Below are positions 47,801-61,230 of a DNA stretch of 64,000 nt, piece by piece. Both the position numbers and the translations under genes were made by a program. The notes under the pieces are model-generated. The model was not told the origin of the DNA. It saw nothing but the letters and a program-made list of their open reading frames with translations, and ran no database searches. Source of the DNA: Cylicocyclus nassatus (taxonomy: Eukaryota > Nematoda > Chromadorea > Rhabditida > Strongylidae); assembly GCA_958299035.1 (NCBI GenBank), contig CATQJL010000201.1:33298-97297 (forward strand). Direction: 5' to 3'. Numbering within the stretch: the first letter of the stretch is position 1; each line of letters starts with the position of its first letter.

Positions 47801-49900
47801 TTAGTAATTAGAGTCGTACCGATGCGTTAAGCTTTCTGAATCATATCGCATAAGAGAACCGGATGTTTTTGAAAGATTTTACGAGCTAAAAAAGCCCTCT
47901 GTTGTTCAATGCACAGCTTATTTCAAGGGATATTTATCAAAGCGCCCGAGCTATAAGCTGAGATACGTATCTTTAGTCCTTAGAGTCGTAGCGATACCTT
48001 AAGCTTCCTAAATCTCTTCGCTTAAGAGAATTGGATGTATTTAGAAGATTTTACAAGCTAAAAAAGCCCTCTGTTGTTCAATGCACAGCTTATTTCAAGG
48101 GATATTTATCAAAGCGCCCGAGCTATAAGCTGAGATACGTATCTTTAGTCCTTAGAGTCGTAGCGATACCTTAAGCTTCCTAAATCTCTTCGCGTAAGAG
48201 AAGTGGATGTTTCTGGAAGATTTTACGAGCTAAAAAAGCCCCCTGTTGTTCAATGCACAGCTTATTTTAAGGGATATTTATCAAAGCGCCCGAGCTATAA
48301 GCTGAGATACGCAACTTTAGTAATTAGAGTCGTACCGATGCGTTAAGCTTTCTGAATCATATCGCATAAGAGAACCGGATGTTTTTGAAAGATTTTACGA
48401 GCTAAAAAAGCCCTCTGTTGTTCAATGCACAGCTTATTTCAAGGGATATTTATCAAAGCGCCCGAGCTATAAGCTGAGATACGTATCTTTAGTCCTTAGA
48501 GTCGTAGCGATACCTTAAGCTTCCTAAATCTCTTCGCTTAAGAGAATTGGATGTATTTAGAAGATTTTACAAGCTAAAAAAGCCCTCTGTTGTTCAATGC
48601 ACAGCTTATTTCAAGGGATATTTATCAAAGCGCCCGAGCTATAAGCTGAGATACGTATCTTTAGTCCTTAGAGTCGTAGCGATACCTTAAGCTTCCTAAA
48701 TCTCTTCGCGTAAGAGAAGTGGATGTTTCTGGAAGATTTTACGAGCTAAAAAAGCCCCCTGTTGTTCAATGCACAGCTTATTTTAAGGGATATTTATCAA
48801 AGCGCCCGAGCTATAAGCTGAGATACGCAACTTTAGTAATTAGAGTCGTACCGATGCGTTAAGCTTTCTGAATCATATCGCATAAGAGAACCGGATGTTT
48901 TTGAAAGATTTTACGAGCTAAAAAAGCCCTCTGTTGTTCAATGCACAGCTTATTTCAAGGGATATTTATCAAAGCGCCCGAGCTATAAGCTGAGATACGT
49001 ATCTTTAGTCCTTAGAGTCGTAGCGATACCTTAAGCTTCCTAAATCTCTTCGCTTAAGAGAATTGGATGTATTTAGAAGATTTTACAAGCTAAAAAAGCC
49101 CTCTGTTGTTCAATGCACAGCTTATTTCAAGGGATATTTATCAAAGCGCCCGAGCTATAAGCTGAGATACGTATCTTTAGTCCTTAGAGTCGTAGCGATA
49201 CCTTAAGCTTCCTAAATCTCTTCGCGTAAGAGAAGTGGATGTTTCTGGAAGATTTTACGAGCTAAAAAAGCCCTCTGTTGTTCAATGCACAGCTTATTTT
49301 AAGGGATATTTATCAAAGCGCCCGAGCTATAAGCTGAGATACGCAACTTTAGTAATTAGAGTCGTACCGATGCGTTAAGCTTTCTGAATCTTATCGCATA
49401 AGAGAACCGGATGTTTTTGAAAGATTTTACGAGCTAAAAAAGCCCTCTGTTGTTCAATGCACAGCTTATTTCAAGGGATATTTATCAAAGCGCCCGAGCT
49501 ATAAGCTGAGATACGTATCTTTAGTCCTTAGAGTCGTAGCGATACCTTAAGCTTCCTAAATCTCTTCGCTTAAGAGAATTGGATGTATTTAGAAGATTTT
49601 ACAAGCTAAAAAAGCCCTCTGTTGTTCAATGCACAGCTTATTTCAAGGGATATTTATCAAAGCGCCCGAGCTATAAGCTGAGATACGTATCTTTAGTCCT
49701 TAGAGTCGTAGCGATACCTTAAGCTTCCTAAATCTCTTCGCGTAAGAGAAGTGGATGTTTCTGGAAGATTTTACGAGCTAAAAAAGCCCTCTGTTGTTCA
49801 ATGCACAGCTTATTTTAAGGGATATTTATCAAAGCGCCCGAGCTATAAGCTGAGATACGCAACTTTAGTAATTAGAGTCGTACCGATGCGTTAAGCTTTC
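41850..49900 (+). repeat. Three-unit (516 bp) higher-order repeats and a 5629 bp offset copy
   Basis: Units with AGCCCCCTG followed by GAATCATATCGC occur at 42092 and 42608, and again at 47721, 48237 and 48753, spacing 516 bp, which is three units. The two clusters, and the 44 bp deletion junctions at 41846 and 47475, are offset by exactly 5629 bp, so a segment of roughly 1.5-2 kb was copied over that distance. One more such unit lies near 50989. Confidence 0.87.
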
Positions 49901-52900
49901 TGAATCTTATCGCATAAGAGAACCGAATGTTTTTGAAAGATTTTACGAGCTAAAAAAGCCCTCTGTTGTTCAATGCACAGCTTATTTCAAGGGATATTTA
50001 TCAAAGCGCCCGAGCTATAAGCTGAGATACGTATCTTTAGTCCTTAGAGTGGTAGCGATAAGTTAAGCTTCCTGAATCTCTTCGCTTAAGAGAATTGGAT
50101 GTATTTAGAAGATTTTACAAGCTAAAAAAGCCCTCTGTTGTTCAATGCACAGCTTATTTCAAGGGATATTTATCAAAGCGCCCGAGCTATAAGCTGAGAT
50201 ACGTATCTTTAGTCCTTAGAGTCGTAGCGATACCTTAAGCTTCCTAAATCTCTTCGCGTAAGAGAAGTGGATGTTTTTGGAAGATTTTGCGAGCTAAAAA
50301 AGCCCTCTGTTGTTCAATGCACAGCTTATTTCAAGGGATAATTATCAAAGCGCCCGAGCTATAAGCTGAGATACGTATCTTTAGTCCTTAGAGTGGTAGC
50401 GATACGTTAAGCTTCCGGAATCTCTTCGCATAAGAGAACTGGATGTTTTTGGAAGATTTTGCGAGCTAAAAAAGCCCTCTGTTGTTCAATGTACAGCTTA
50501 TTTCAAGGCATATTTATCAAAGCGCACGAGCTATAAGCCGAGATACGCAACTTTAGTAATTAGAGTTGTACCGATGCGTTAAGCTTTCTGAATCTTATCG
50601 CATAAGAGAACCGGATGTTTTTGGAAGATTTCGCGAGCTAAAAAAGCCCTCTGTTGTTCAATGCACAGCTTATTTCAAGGGATATTTATCAAAGCGCCCG
50701 AGCTATAAGCTGAGATACGTATCTTTAGTCCTTAGAGTCGTAGCGATACCTTAAGCTTCCTAAATCTCTTCGCTTAAGAGAATTGGATGTATTTAGAAGA
50801 TTTTACAAGCTAAAAAAGCCCTCTGTTGTTCAATGCACAGCTTATTTCAAGGGATATTTATCAAAGCGCCCGAGCTATAAGCTGAGATACGTATCTTTAG
50901 TCCTTAGAGTCGTAGCGATACCTTAAGCTTCCTAAATCTCTTCGCGTAAGAGAAGTGGATGTTTCTGGAAGATTTTACGAGCTAAAAAAGCCCCCTGTTG
51001 TTCAATGCACAGCTTATTTTAAGGGATATTTATCAAAGCGCCCGAGCTATAAGCTGAGATACGCAACTTTAGTAATTAGAGTCGTACCGATGCGTTAAGC
51101 TTTCTGAATCATATCGCATAAGAGAACCGGATGTTTTTGAAAGATTTTACGAGCTAAAAAAGCCCTCTGTTGTTCAATGCACAGCTTATTTCAAGGGATA
51201 TTTATCAAAGCGCCCGAGCTATAAGCTGAGATACGTATCTTTAGTCCTTAGAGTCGTAGCGATACCTTAAGCTTCCTAAATCTCTTCGCTTAAGAGAATT
51301 GGATGTATTTAGAAGATTTTACAAGCTAAAAAAGCCCTCTGTTGTTCAATGCACAGCTTATTTCAAGGGATATTTATCAAAGCGCCCGAGCTATAAGCTG
51401 AGATACGTATCTTTAGTCCTTAGAGTCGTAGCGATACCTTAAGCTTCCTAAATCTCTTCGCGTAAGAGAAGTGGATGTTTCTGGAAGATTTTACGAGCTA
51501 AAAAAGCCCTCTGTTGTTCAATGCACAGCTTATTTTAAGGGATATTTATCAAAGCGCCCGAGCTATAAGCTGAGATACGCAACTTTAGTAATTAGAGTCG
51601 TACCGATGCGTTAAGCTTTCTGAATCTTATCGCATAAGAGAACCGGATGTTTTTGAAAGATTTTACGAGCTAAAAAAGCCCTCTGTTGTTCAATGCACAG
51701 CTTATTTCAAGGGATATTTATCAAAGCGCCCGAGCTATAAGCTGAGATACGTATCTTTAGTCCTTAGAGTCGTAGCGATACCTTAAGCTTCCTAAATCTC
51801 TTCGCGTAAGAGAAGTGGATGTATTCAGAAGATTTTACAAGCTAAAAAAGCCCTCTGTTGTTCAATGCACAGCTTATTTCAAGGGATATTTATCAAAGCG
51901 CCCGAGCTATAAGCTGAGATACGTATCTTTAGTCCTTAGAGTCGTAGCGATACCTTAAGCTTCCTAAATCTCTTCGCGTAAGAGAAGTGGATGTTTTTGG
52001 AAGATTTTGCGAGCTAAAAAAGCCCTCTGTTGTTCAATGCACAGCTTATTTCAAGGGATAATTATCAAAGCGCCCGAGCTATAAGCTGAGATACGTATCT
52101 TTAGTCCTTAGAGTGGTAGCGATACGTTAAGCTTCCGGAATCTCTTCGCATAAGAGAACTGGATGTTTTTGGAAGATTTTGCGAGCTAAAAAAGCCCTCT
52201 GTTGTTCAATGTACAGCTTATTTCAAGGCATATTTATCAAAGCGCACGAGCTATAAGCCGAGATACGCAACTTTAGTAATTAGAGTCGTACCGATGCGTT
52301 AAGCTTTCTGAATCTTATCGCATAAGAGAACCGGATGTTTTTGGAAGATTTCGCGAGCTAAAAAAGCCCTCTGTTGTTCAATGCACAGCTTATTTCAAGG
52401 GATATTTATCAAAGCGCCCGAGCTATAAGCTGAGATACGTATCTTTAGTCCTTAGAGTGGTAGCGATACGTTAAGCTTCCGGAATCTCTTCGCTTAAGAG
52501 AATTGGATGTATTTAGAAGATTTTACAAGCTAAAAAAGCCCTCTGTTGTTCAATGCACAGCTTATTTCAAGGGATATTTATCAAAGCGCCCGAGCTATAA
52601 GCTGAGATAAGTATCTTTAGTCCTTAGAGTCGTAGCGATACCTTAAGCTTCCCAATTCTTTTCGCATAAGAGAACTGGATGTTTTTGGAAAATTTTGCGA
52701 GCTAAAAAAGCCCTCTGTTGTTCAATGCACAGCTTATTTCAAGGGATATTCATCAAAGCGCCCGAGCTATAAGCTGAGATACGTATCTTCAGTCCTTAGA
52801 GTGATAGCGATACGTTAAGCTTCCCAATTCTTTTCGCATAAGAGAACTGGATGTTTTTGGAAGATTTTGCGAGCTAAAAAAGCCCTATGTTGTTCAATGT

Positions 52901-55900
52901 ACAGCTTATTTCAAGGCATATTTATCAAAGCGCACGAGCTATAAGCCGAGATACGCAACTTTAGTAATTAGAGTCGTACCGATGCGTTAAGCTTTCTGAA
53001 TCTTATCGCATAAGAGAACCGGATGTTTTTGGAAGATTTCGCGAGCTAAAAAAGCCCTCTGTTGTTCAATGCACAGCTTATTTCAAGAAATAATAATCAA
53101 AGCGCCCGAGCTATAAGCTGAGATACGTATCTTCAGTCCTTAGAGTGGTAGCGATACGTTAAGCTTCCCAATTCTTTTCGCATAAGAGAACTGGATGTTT
53201 TTGGAAGATTTTTCGAGCTAAAAAAGCCCTCCGTTGTTCAATGTACAGCTTATTTCAAGGCATATTTATCAAAGCGCCCGAGCTATAAGCTGAGATACGT
53301 ATCTTTAGTCCTTAGAGTCGTAGCGATACGTTAAGCTTCCTGAATCTCTTCGCATAAGAGAATTGGATGTATTTAGAAGATTTTACAAGCTAAAAAGGAC
53401 TCTGTTGTTTAATGCACAGCTTATTTCAAGGGATATTTATCAAAGCGCCCGAGCTATAAGCTGAGATACGTATCTTTAGTCCTTAGAGTCGTAGCGATAC
53501 CTTAAGCTTCCTAAATCTCTTCGCGTAAGAGAAGTGGATGTTTCTGGAAGATTTTACGAGCTAAAAAAGCCCTCTGTTGTTCAATGCACAGCTTATTTTA
53601 AGGGATATTTATCAAAGCGCCCGAGCTATAAGCTGAGATACGCAACTTTAGTAATTAGAGTCGTACCGATGCGTTAAGCTTTCTGAATCTTATCGCATAA
53701 GAGAACCGGATGTTTTTGAAAGATTTTACGAGCTAAAAAAGCCCTCTGTTGTTCAATGCACAGCTTATTTCAAGGGATATTTATCAAAGCGCCCGAGCTA
53801 TAAGCTGAGATACGTATCTTTAGTCCTTAGAGTGGTAGCGATAAGTTAAGCTTCCGGAATCTCTTCGCTTAAGAGAATTGGATGTATTTAGAAGATTTTA
53901 CGAGCTAAAAAGGACTCTGTTGTTTAATGCACAGCTTATTTCAAGGGATATTTATCAAAGCGCCCGAGCTATAAGCTGAGATACGTATCTTTAGTCCTTA
54001 GAGTCGTAGCGATACCTTAAGCTTCCTAAATCTCTTCGCGTAAGAGAAGTGGATGTTTCTGGAAGATTTTACGAGCTAAAAAAGCCCTCTGTTGTTCAAT
54101 GCACAGCTTATTTTAAGAGATATTTATCAAAGCGCCCGAGCTATAAGCTGAGATACGCAACTTTAGTAATTAGAGTCGTACCGATGCGTTAAGCTTTCTG
54201 AATCTTATCGCATAAGAGAACCGGATGTTTTTGAAAGATTTTACGAGCTAAAAAAGCCCTCTGTTGTTCAATGCACAGCTTATTTCAAGGGATATTTATC
54301 AAAGCGCCCGAGCTATAAGCTGAGATACGTATCTTTAGTCCTTAGAGTGGTAGCGATACGTTAAGCTTCCGGAATCTCTTCGCTTAAGAGAATTGGATGT
54401 ATTTAGAAGATTTTACAAGCTAAAAAAGCCCTCTGTTGTTCAATGCACAGCTTATTTCAAGGGATATTTATCAAAGCGCCCGAGCTATAAGCTGAGATAA
54501 GTATCTTTAGTCCTTAGAGTCGTAGCGATACCTTAAGCTTCCCAATTCTTTTCGCATAAGAGAACTGGATGTTTTTGGAAGATTTTGCGAGCTAAAAAAG
54601 CCCTCTGTTGTTCAATGCACAGCTTATTTCAAGGGATAATTATCAAAGCGCCCGAGCTATAAGCTGAGATACGTATCTTTAGTCCTTAGAGTGGTAGCGA
54701 TACGTTAAGCTTCCGGAATCTCTTCGCTTAAGAGAACTGGATGTATTTAGAAGATTTTACGAGCTAAAAAAGCCCTCTGTTGTTCAATGCACAGCTTATT
54801 TCAAGGGATATTTATCAAAGCGCCCGAGCTATAAGCTGAGATACGCAACTTTAGTAATTAGAGTCGTACCGATACGTTAAGCTTTCTGAATCTTATCGCA
54901 TAAGAGAACCGGATGTTTTTGAAAGATTTTACGAGCTAAAAAAGCCCTCTGTTGTTCAATGCACAGCTTATTTCAAGGGATATTTATCAAAGCGCCCGAG
55001 CTATAAGCTGAGATACGTATCTTTAGTCCTTAGAGTGGTAGCGATACGTTAAGCTTCCGGAATCTCTTCGCTTAAGAGAATTGGATGTATTTAGAAGATT
55101 TTACAAGCTAAAAAAGCCCTCTGTTGTTCAATGCACAGCTTATTTCAAGGGATATTTATCAAAGCGCCCGAGCTATAAGCTGAGATAAGTATCTTTAGTC
55201 CTTAGAGTCGTAGCGATACCTTAAGCTTCCCAATTCTTTTCGCATAAGAGAACTGGATGTTTTTGGAAGATTTTGCGAGCTAAAAAAGCCCTCTGTTGTT
55301 CAATGCACAGCTTATTTCAAGGGATAATTATCAAAGCGCCCGAGCTATAAGCTGAGATACGTATCTTTAGTCCTTAGAGTGGTAGCGATACGTTAAGCTT
55401 CCGGAATCTCTTCGCTTAAGAGAACTGGATGTATTTAGAAGATTTTACGAGCTAAAAAAGCCCTCTGTTGTTCAATGCACAGCTTATTTCAAGGGATATT
55501 TATCAAAGCGCCCGAGCCATAAGCTGAGATACGCAACTTTAGTAATTAGAGTCGTACCGATACGTTAAGCTTTCTGAATCTTATCGCATAAGAGAACCGG
55601 ATGTTTTTGAAAGATTTTACGAGCTAAAAAAGCCCTCTGTTGTTCAATGCACAGCTTATTTCAAGGGATATTTATCAAAGCGCCCGAGCTATAAGCTGAG
55701 ATACGTATCTTTAGTCCTTAGAGTCGTAGCGATACCTTAAGCTTCCCAATTCTTTTCGCATAAGAGAACTGGATGTTTTTGGAAGATTTTGCGAGCTAAA
55801 AAAGCCCTCTGTTGTTCAATGCACAGCTTATTTCAAGGGATAATTATCAAAGCGCCCGAGCTATAAGCTGAGATACGTATCTTTAGTCCTTAGAGTGGTA

Positions 55901-58900
55901 GCGATACGTTAAGCTTCCGGAATCTCTTCGCTTAAGAGAATTGGATGTATTTAGAAGATTTTGCGAGCTAAAAAAGCCCTCTGTTGTTCAATGCACAGCT
56001 TATTTCAAGGGATAATTATCAAAGCGCCCGAGCTATAAGCTGAGATACGTATCTTTAGTCCTTAGAGTCGTAGCGATACCTTAAGCTTCCTAAATCTCTT
56101 CGCGTAAGAGAAGTGGATGTTTCTGGAAGATTTTACGAGCTAAAAAAGCCCTCTGTTGTTCAATGCACAGCTTATTTTAAGGGATATTTATCAAAGCGCC
56201 CGAGCTATAAGCTGAGATACGCAACTTTAGTAATTAGAGTCGTACCGATGCGTTAAGCTTTCTGAATCTTATCGCATAAGAGAACCGGATGTTTTTGAAA
56301 GATTTTACGAGCTAAAAAAGCCCTCTGTTGTTCAATGCACAGCTTATTTCAAGGGATATTTATCAAAGCGCCCGAGCTATAAGCTGAGATACGTATCTTT
56401 AGTCCTTAGAGTGGTAGCGATAAGTTAAGCTTCCGGAATCTCTTCGCTTAAGAGAATTGGATGTATTTAGAAGATTTTACGAGCTAAAAAGGACTCTGTT
56501 GTTTAATGCACAGCTTATTTCAAGGGATATTTATCAAAGCGCCCGAGCTATAAGCTGAGATACGTATCTTTAGTCCTTAGAGTCGTAGCGATACATTAAG
56601 CTTCCTAAATCTCTTCGCGTAAGAGAAGTGGATGTTTCTGGAAGATTTTACGAGCTAAAAAAGCCCTCTGTTGTTCAATGCACAGCTTATTTTAAGAGAT
56701 ATTTATCAAAGCGCCCGAGCTATAAGCTGAGATACGCAACTTTAGTAATTAGAGTCGTACCGATGCGTTAAGCTTTCTGAATCTTATCGCATAAGAGAAC
56801 CGGATGTTTTTGAAAGATTTTACGAGCTAAAAAAGCCCTCTGTTGTTCAATGCACAGCTTATTTCAAGGGATATTTATCAAAGCGCCCGAGCTATAAGCT
56901 GAGATACGTATCTTTAGTCCTTAGAGTGGTAGCGATACGTTAAGCTTCCGGAATCTCTTCGCTTAAGAGAATTGGATGTATTTAGAAGATTTTACAAGCT
57001 AAAAAAGCCCTCTGTTGTTCAATGCACAGCTTATTTCAAGGGATATTTATCAAAGCGCCCGAGCTATAAGCTGAGATAAGTATCTTTAGTCCTTAGAGTC
57101 GTAGCGATACCTTAAGCTTCCCAATTCTTTTCGCATAAGAGAACTGGATGTTTTTGGAAGATTTTGCGAGCTAAAAAAGCCCTCTGTTGTTCAATGCACA
57201 GCTTATTTCAAGGGATAATTATCAAAGCGCCCGAGCTATAAGCTGAGATACGTATCTTTAGTCCTTAGAGTGGTAGCGATACGTTAAGCTTCCGGAATCT
57301 CTTCGCTTAAGAGAACTGGATGTATTTAGAAGATTTTACGAGCTAAAAAAGCCCTCTGTTGTTCAATGCACAGCTTATTTCAAGGGATATTTATCAAAGC
57401 GCCCGAGCTATAAGCTGAGATACGCAACTTTAGTAATTAGAGTCGTACCGATACGTTAAGCTTTCTGAATCTTATCGCATAAGAGAACCGGATGTTTTTG
57501 AAAGATTTTACGAGCTAAAAAAGCCCTCTGTTGTTCAATGCACAGCTTATTTCAAGGGATATTTATCAAAGCGCCCGAGCTATAAGCTGAGATACGTATC
57601 TTTAGTCCTTAGAGTGGTAGCGATACGTTAAGCTTCCGGAATCTCTTCGCTTAAGAGAATTGGATGTATTTAGAAGATTTTACAAGCTAAAAAAGCCCTC
57701 TGTTGTTCAATGCACAGCTTATTTCAAGGGATATTTATCAAAGCGCCCGAGCTATAAGCTGAGATAAGTATCTTTAGTCCTTAGAGTCGTAGCGATACCT
57801 TAAGCTTCCCAATTCTTTTCGCATAAGAGAACTGGATGTTTTTGGAAGATTTTGCGAGCTAAAAAAGCCCTCTGTTGTTCAATGCACAGCTTATTTCAAG
57901 GGATAATTATCAAAGCGCCCGAGCTATAAGCTGAGATACGTATCTTTAGTCCTTAGAGTGGTAGCGATACGTTAAGCTTCCGGAATCTCTTCGCTTAAGA
58001 GAACTGGATGTATTTAGAAGATTTTACGAGCTAAAAAAGCCCTCTGTTGTTCAATGCACAGCTTATTTCAAGGGATATTTATCAAAGCGCCCGAGCCATA
58101 AGCTGAGATACGCAACTTTAGTAATTAGAGTCGTACCGATACGTTAAGCTTTCTGAATCTTATCGCATAAGAGAACCGGATGTTTTTGAAAGATTTTACG
58201 AGCTAAAAAAGCCCTCTGTTGTTCAATGCACAGCTTATTTCAAGGGATATTTATCAAAGCGCCCGAGCTATAAGCTGAGATACGTATCTTTAGTCCTTAG
58301 AGTCGTAGCGATACCTTAAGCTTCCCAATTCTTTTCGCATAAGAGAACTGGATGTTTTTGGAAGATTTTGCGAGCTAAAAAAGCCCTCTGTTGTTCAATG
58401 CACAGCTTATTTCAAGGGATAATTATCAAAGCGCCCGAGCTATAAGCTGAGATACGTATCTTTAGTCCTTAGAGTGGTAGCGATACGTTAAGCTTCCGGA
58501 ATCTCTTCGCTTAAGAGAATTGGATGTATTTAGAAGATTTTACAAGCTAAAAAAGCCCTCTGTTGTTCAATGCACAGCTTATTTCAAGGGATATTTATCA
58601 AAGCGCCCGAGCTATAAGCTGAGATAAGTATCTTTAGTCCTTAGAGTCGTAGCGATACCTTAAGCTTCCCAATTCTTTTCGCATAAGAGAACTGGATGTT
58701 TTTGGAAGATTTTGCGAGCTAAAAAAGCCCTCTGTTGTTCAATGCACAGCTTATTTCAAGGGATAATTATCAAAGCGCCCGAGCTATAAGCTGAGATACG
58801 TATCTTTAGTCCTTAGAGTGGTAGCGATACGTTAAGCTTCCGGAATCTCTTCGCTTAAGAGAACTGGATGTATTTAGAAGATTTTACGAGCTAAAAAAGC

Positions 58901-61081
58901 CCTCTGTTGTTCAATGCACAGCTTATTTCAAGGGATATTTATCAAAGCGCCCGAGCTATAAGCTGAGATACGCAACTTTAGTAATTAGAGTCGTACCGAT
59001 ACGTTAAGCTTTCTGAATCTTATCGCATAAGAGAACCGGATGTTTTTGAAAGATTTTACGAGCTAAAAAAGCCCTCTGTTGTTCAATGCACAGCTTATTT
59101 CAAGGGATATTTATCAAAGCGCCCGAGCTATAAGCTGAGATACGTATCTTTAGTCCTTAGAGTGGTAGCGATACGTTAAGCTTCCGGAATCTCTTCGCTT
59201 AAGAGAATTGGATGTATTTAGAAGATTTTACAAGCTAAAAAAGCCCTCTGTTGTTCAATGCACAGCTTATTTCAAGGGATATTTATCAAAGCGCCCGAGC
59301 TATAAGCTGAGATAAGTATCTTTAGTCCTTAGAGTCGTAGCGATACCTTAAGCTTCCCAATTCTTTTCGCATAAGAGAACTGGATGTTTTTGGAAGATTT
59401 TGCGAGCTAAAAAAGCCCTCTGTTGTTCAATGCACAGCTTATTTCAAGGGATAATTATCAAAGCGCCCGAGCTATAAGCTGAGATACGTATCTTTAGTCC
59501 TTAGAGTGGTAGCGATACGTTAAGCTTCCGGAATCTCTTCGCTTAAGAGAACTGGATGTATTTAGAAGATTTTACGAGCTAAAAAAGCCCTCTGTTGTTC
59601 AATGCACAGCTTATTTCAAGGGATATTTATCAAAGCGCCCGAGCCATAAGCTGAGATACGCAACTTTAGTAATTAGAGTCGTACCGATACGTTAAGCTTT
59701 CTGAATCTTATCGCATAAGAGAACCGGATGTTTTTGAAAGATTTTACGAGCTAAAAAAGCCCTCTGTTGTTCAATGCACAGCTTATTTCAAGGGATATTT
59801 ATCAAAGCGCCCGAGCTATAAGCTGAGATACGTATCTTTAGTCCTTAGAGTCGTAGCGATACCTTAAGCTTCCCAATTCTTTTCGCATAAGAGAACTGGA
59901 TGTTTTTGGAAGATTTTGCGAGCTAAAAAAGCCCTCTGTTGTTCAATGCACAGCTTATTTCAAGGGATAATTATCAAAGCGCCCGAGCTATAAGCTGAGA
60001 TACGTATCTTTAGTCCTTAGAGTGGTAGCGATACGTTAAGCTTCCGGAATCTCTTCGCTTAAGAGAATTGGATGTATTTAGAAGATTTTACGAGCTAAAA
60101 AAGCCCTCTGTTGTTCAATGCACAGCTTATTTCAAGGGATATTTATCAAAGCGCCCGAGCTATAAGCTGAGATACGCAACTTTAGTAATTAGAGTCGTAC
60201 CGATACGTTAAGCTTTCTGAATCTTATCGCATAAGAGAACCGGATGTTTTTGAAAGATTTTACGAGCTAAAAAAGCCCTCTGTTGTTCAATGCACAGCTT
60301 ATTTCAAGGGATATTTATCAAAGCGCCCGAGCTATAAGCTGAGATACGTATCTTTAGTCCTTAGAGTGGTAGCGATACGTTAAGCTTCCGGAATCTCTTC
60401 GCTTAAGAGAATTGGATGTATTTAGAAGATTTTACAAGCTAAAAAAGCCCTCTGTTGTTCAATGCACAGCTTATTTCAAGGGATATTTATCAAAGCGCCC
60501 GAGCTATAAGCTGAGATAAGTATCTTTAGTCCTTAGAGTCGTAGCGATACCTTAAGCTTCCCAATTCTTTTCGCATAAGAGAACTGGATGTTTTTGGAAG
60601 ATTTTGCGAGCTAAAAAAGCCCTCTGTTGTTCAATGCACAGCTTATTTCAAGGGATAATTATCAAAGCGCCCGAGCTATAAGCTGAGATACGTATCTTTA
60701 GTCCTTAGAGTGGTAGCGATACGTTAAGCTTCCGGAATCTCTTCGCTTAAGAGAACTGGATGTATTTAGAAGATTTTACGAGCTAAAAAAGCCCTCTGTT
60801 GTTCAATGCACAGCTTATTTCAAGGGATATTTATCAAAGCGCCCGAGCCATAAGCTGAGATACGCAACTTTAGTAATTAGAGTCGTACCGATACGTTAAG
60901 CTTTCTGAATCTTATCGCATAAGAGAACCGGATGTTTTTGAAAGATTTTACGAGCTAAAAAAGCCCTCTGTTGTTCAATGCACAGCTTATTTCAAGGGAT
61001 ATTTATCAAAGCGCCCGAGCTATAAGCTGAGATACGTATCTTTAGTCCTTAGAGTCGTAGCGATACCTTAAGCTTCCCAAT

Positions 61082-61107
61082 AGTACTCTGCGTTGATACC
61101 ACTGCTT
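61082..61107 (-). other. Amplification adapter sequence (SMART-type), likely assembly artefact
   Basis: The stretch starts AGTACTCTGC and ends ACCACTGCTT. Its reverse complement starts AAGCAGTGGT and ends AGAGTACT, which I recognise as the SMART oligo core and, to my knowledge, the adapter used in PacBio gDNA amplification for ultra-low-input libraries. It replaces the TCTTTTCGCATAAGAG part of a satellite unit with no net length change: 27 bases lie between CCCAA and TTTTGGAAG both here and in normal units. Biological origin is very unlikely. Confidence 0.93.
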
Positions 61108-61227
61108 TTTTGGAAGATTTTGCGAGCTAAAAAAGCCCTCTGTTGTTCAATGCACAGCTTATTTCAAGGGATAATTATCAAAGCGCCCGAGCTATAAGCT
61201 GAGATACGTATCTTTAGTCCTTAGAGT

Positions 61228-61230
61228 GGG
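61228..61230 (+). other. Single extra G in a satellite unit near the adapter
   Basis: GAGTGGGTAGCG replaces the usual GAGTGGTAGCG, giving a 173 bp unit about 120 bp from the adapter. A one-base homopolymer gain so close by is probably a consensus error, but a real variant is possible. Confidence 0.55.

Noticed and set aside
15636..50754. Repeated 62-codon frames in the satellite
   Set aside because: They occur only in units that by chance lack a stop between the GTACCGAT segment and the next TTAAGC, and they are the satellite unit itself.
61082..61107. Mobile-element insertion or novel motif in the satellite
   Set aside because: The bases match a known laboratory oligo, replace rather than add sequence, and have no target duplication.
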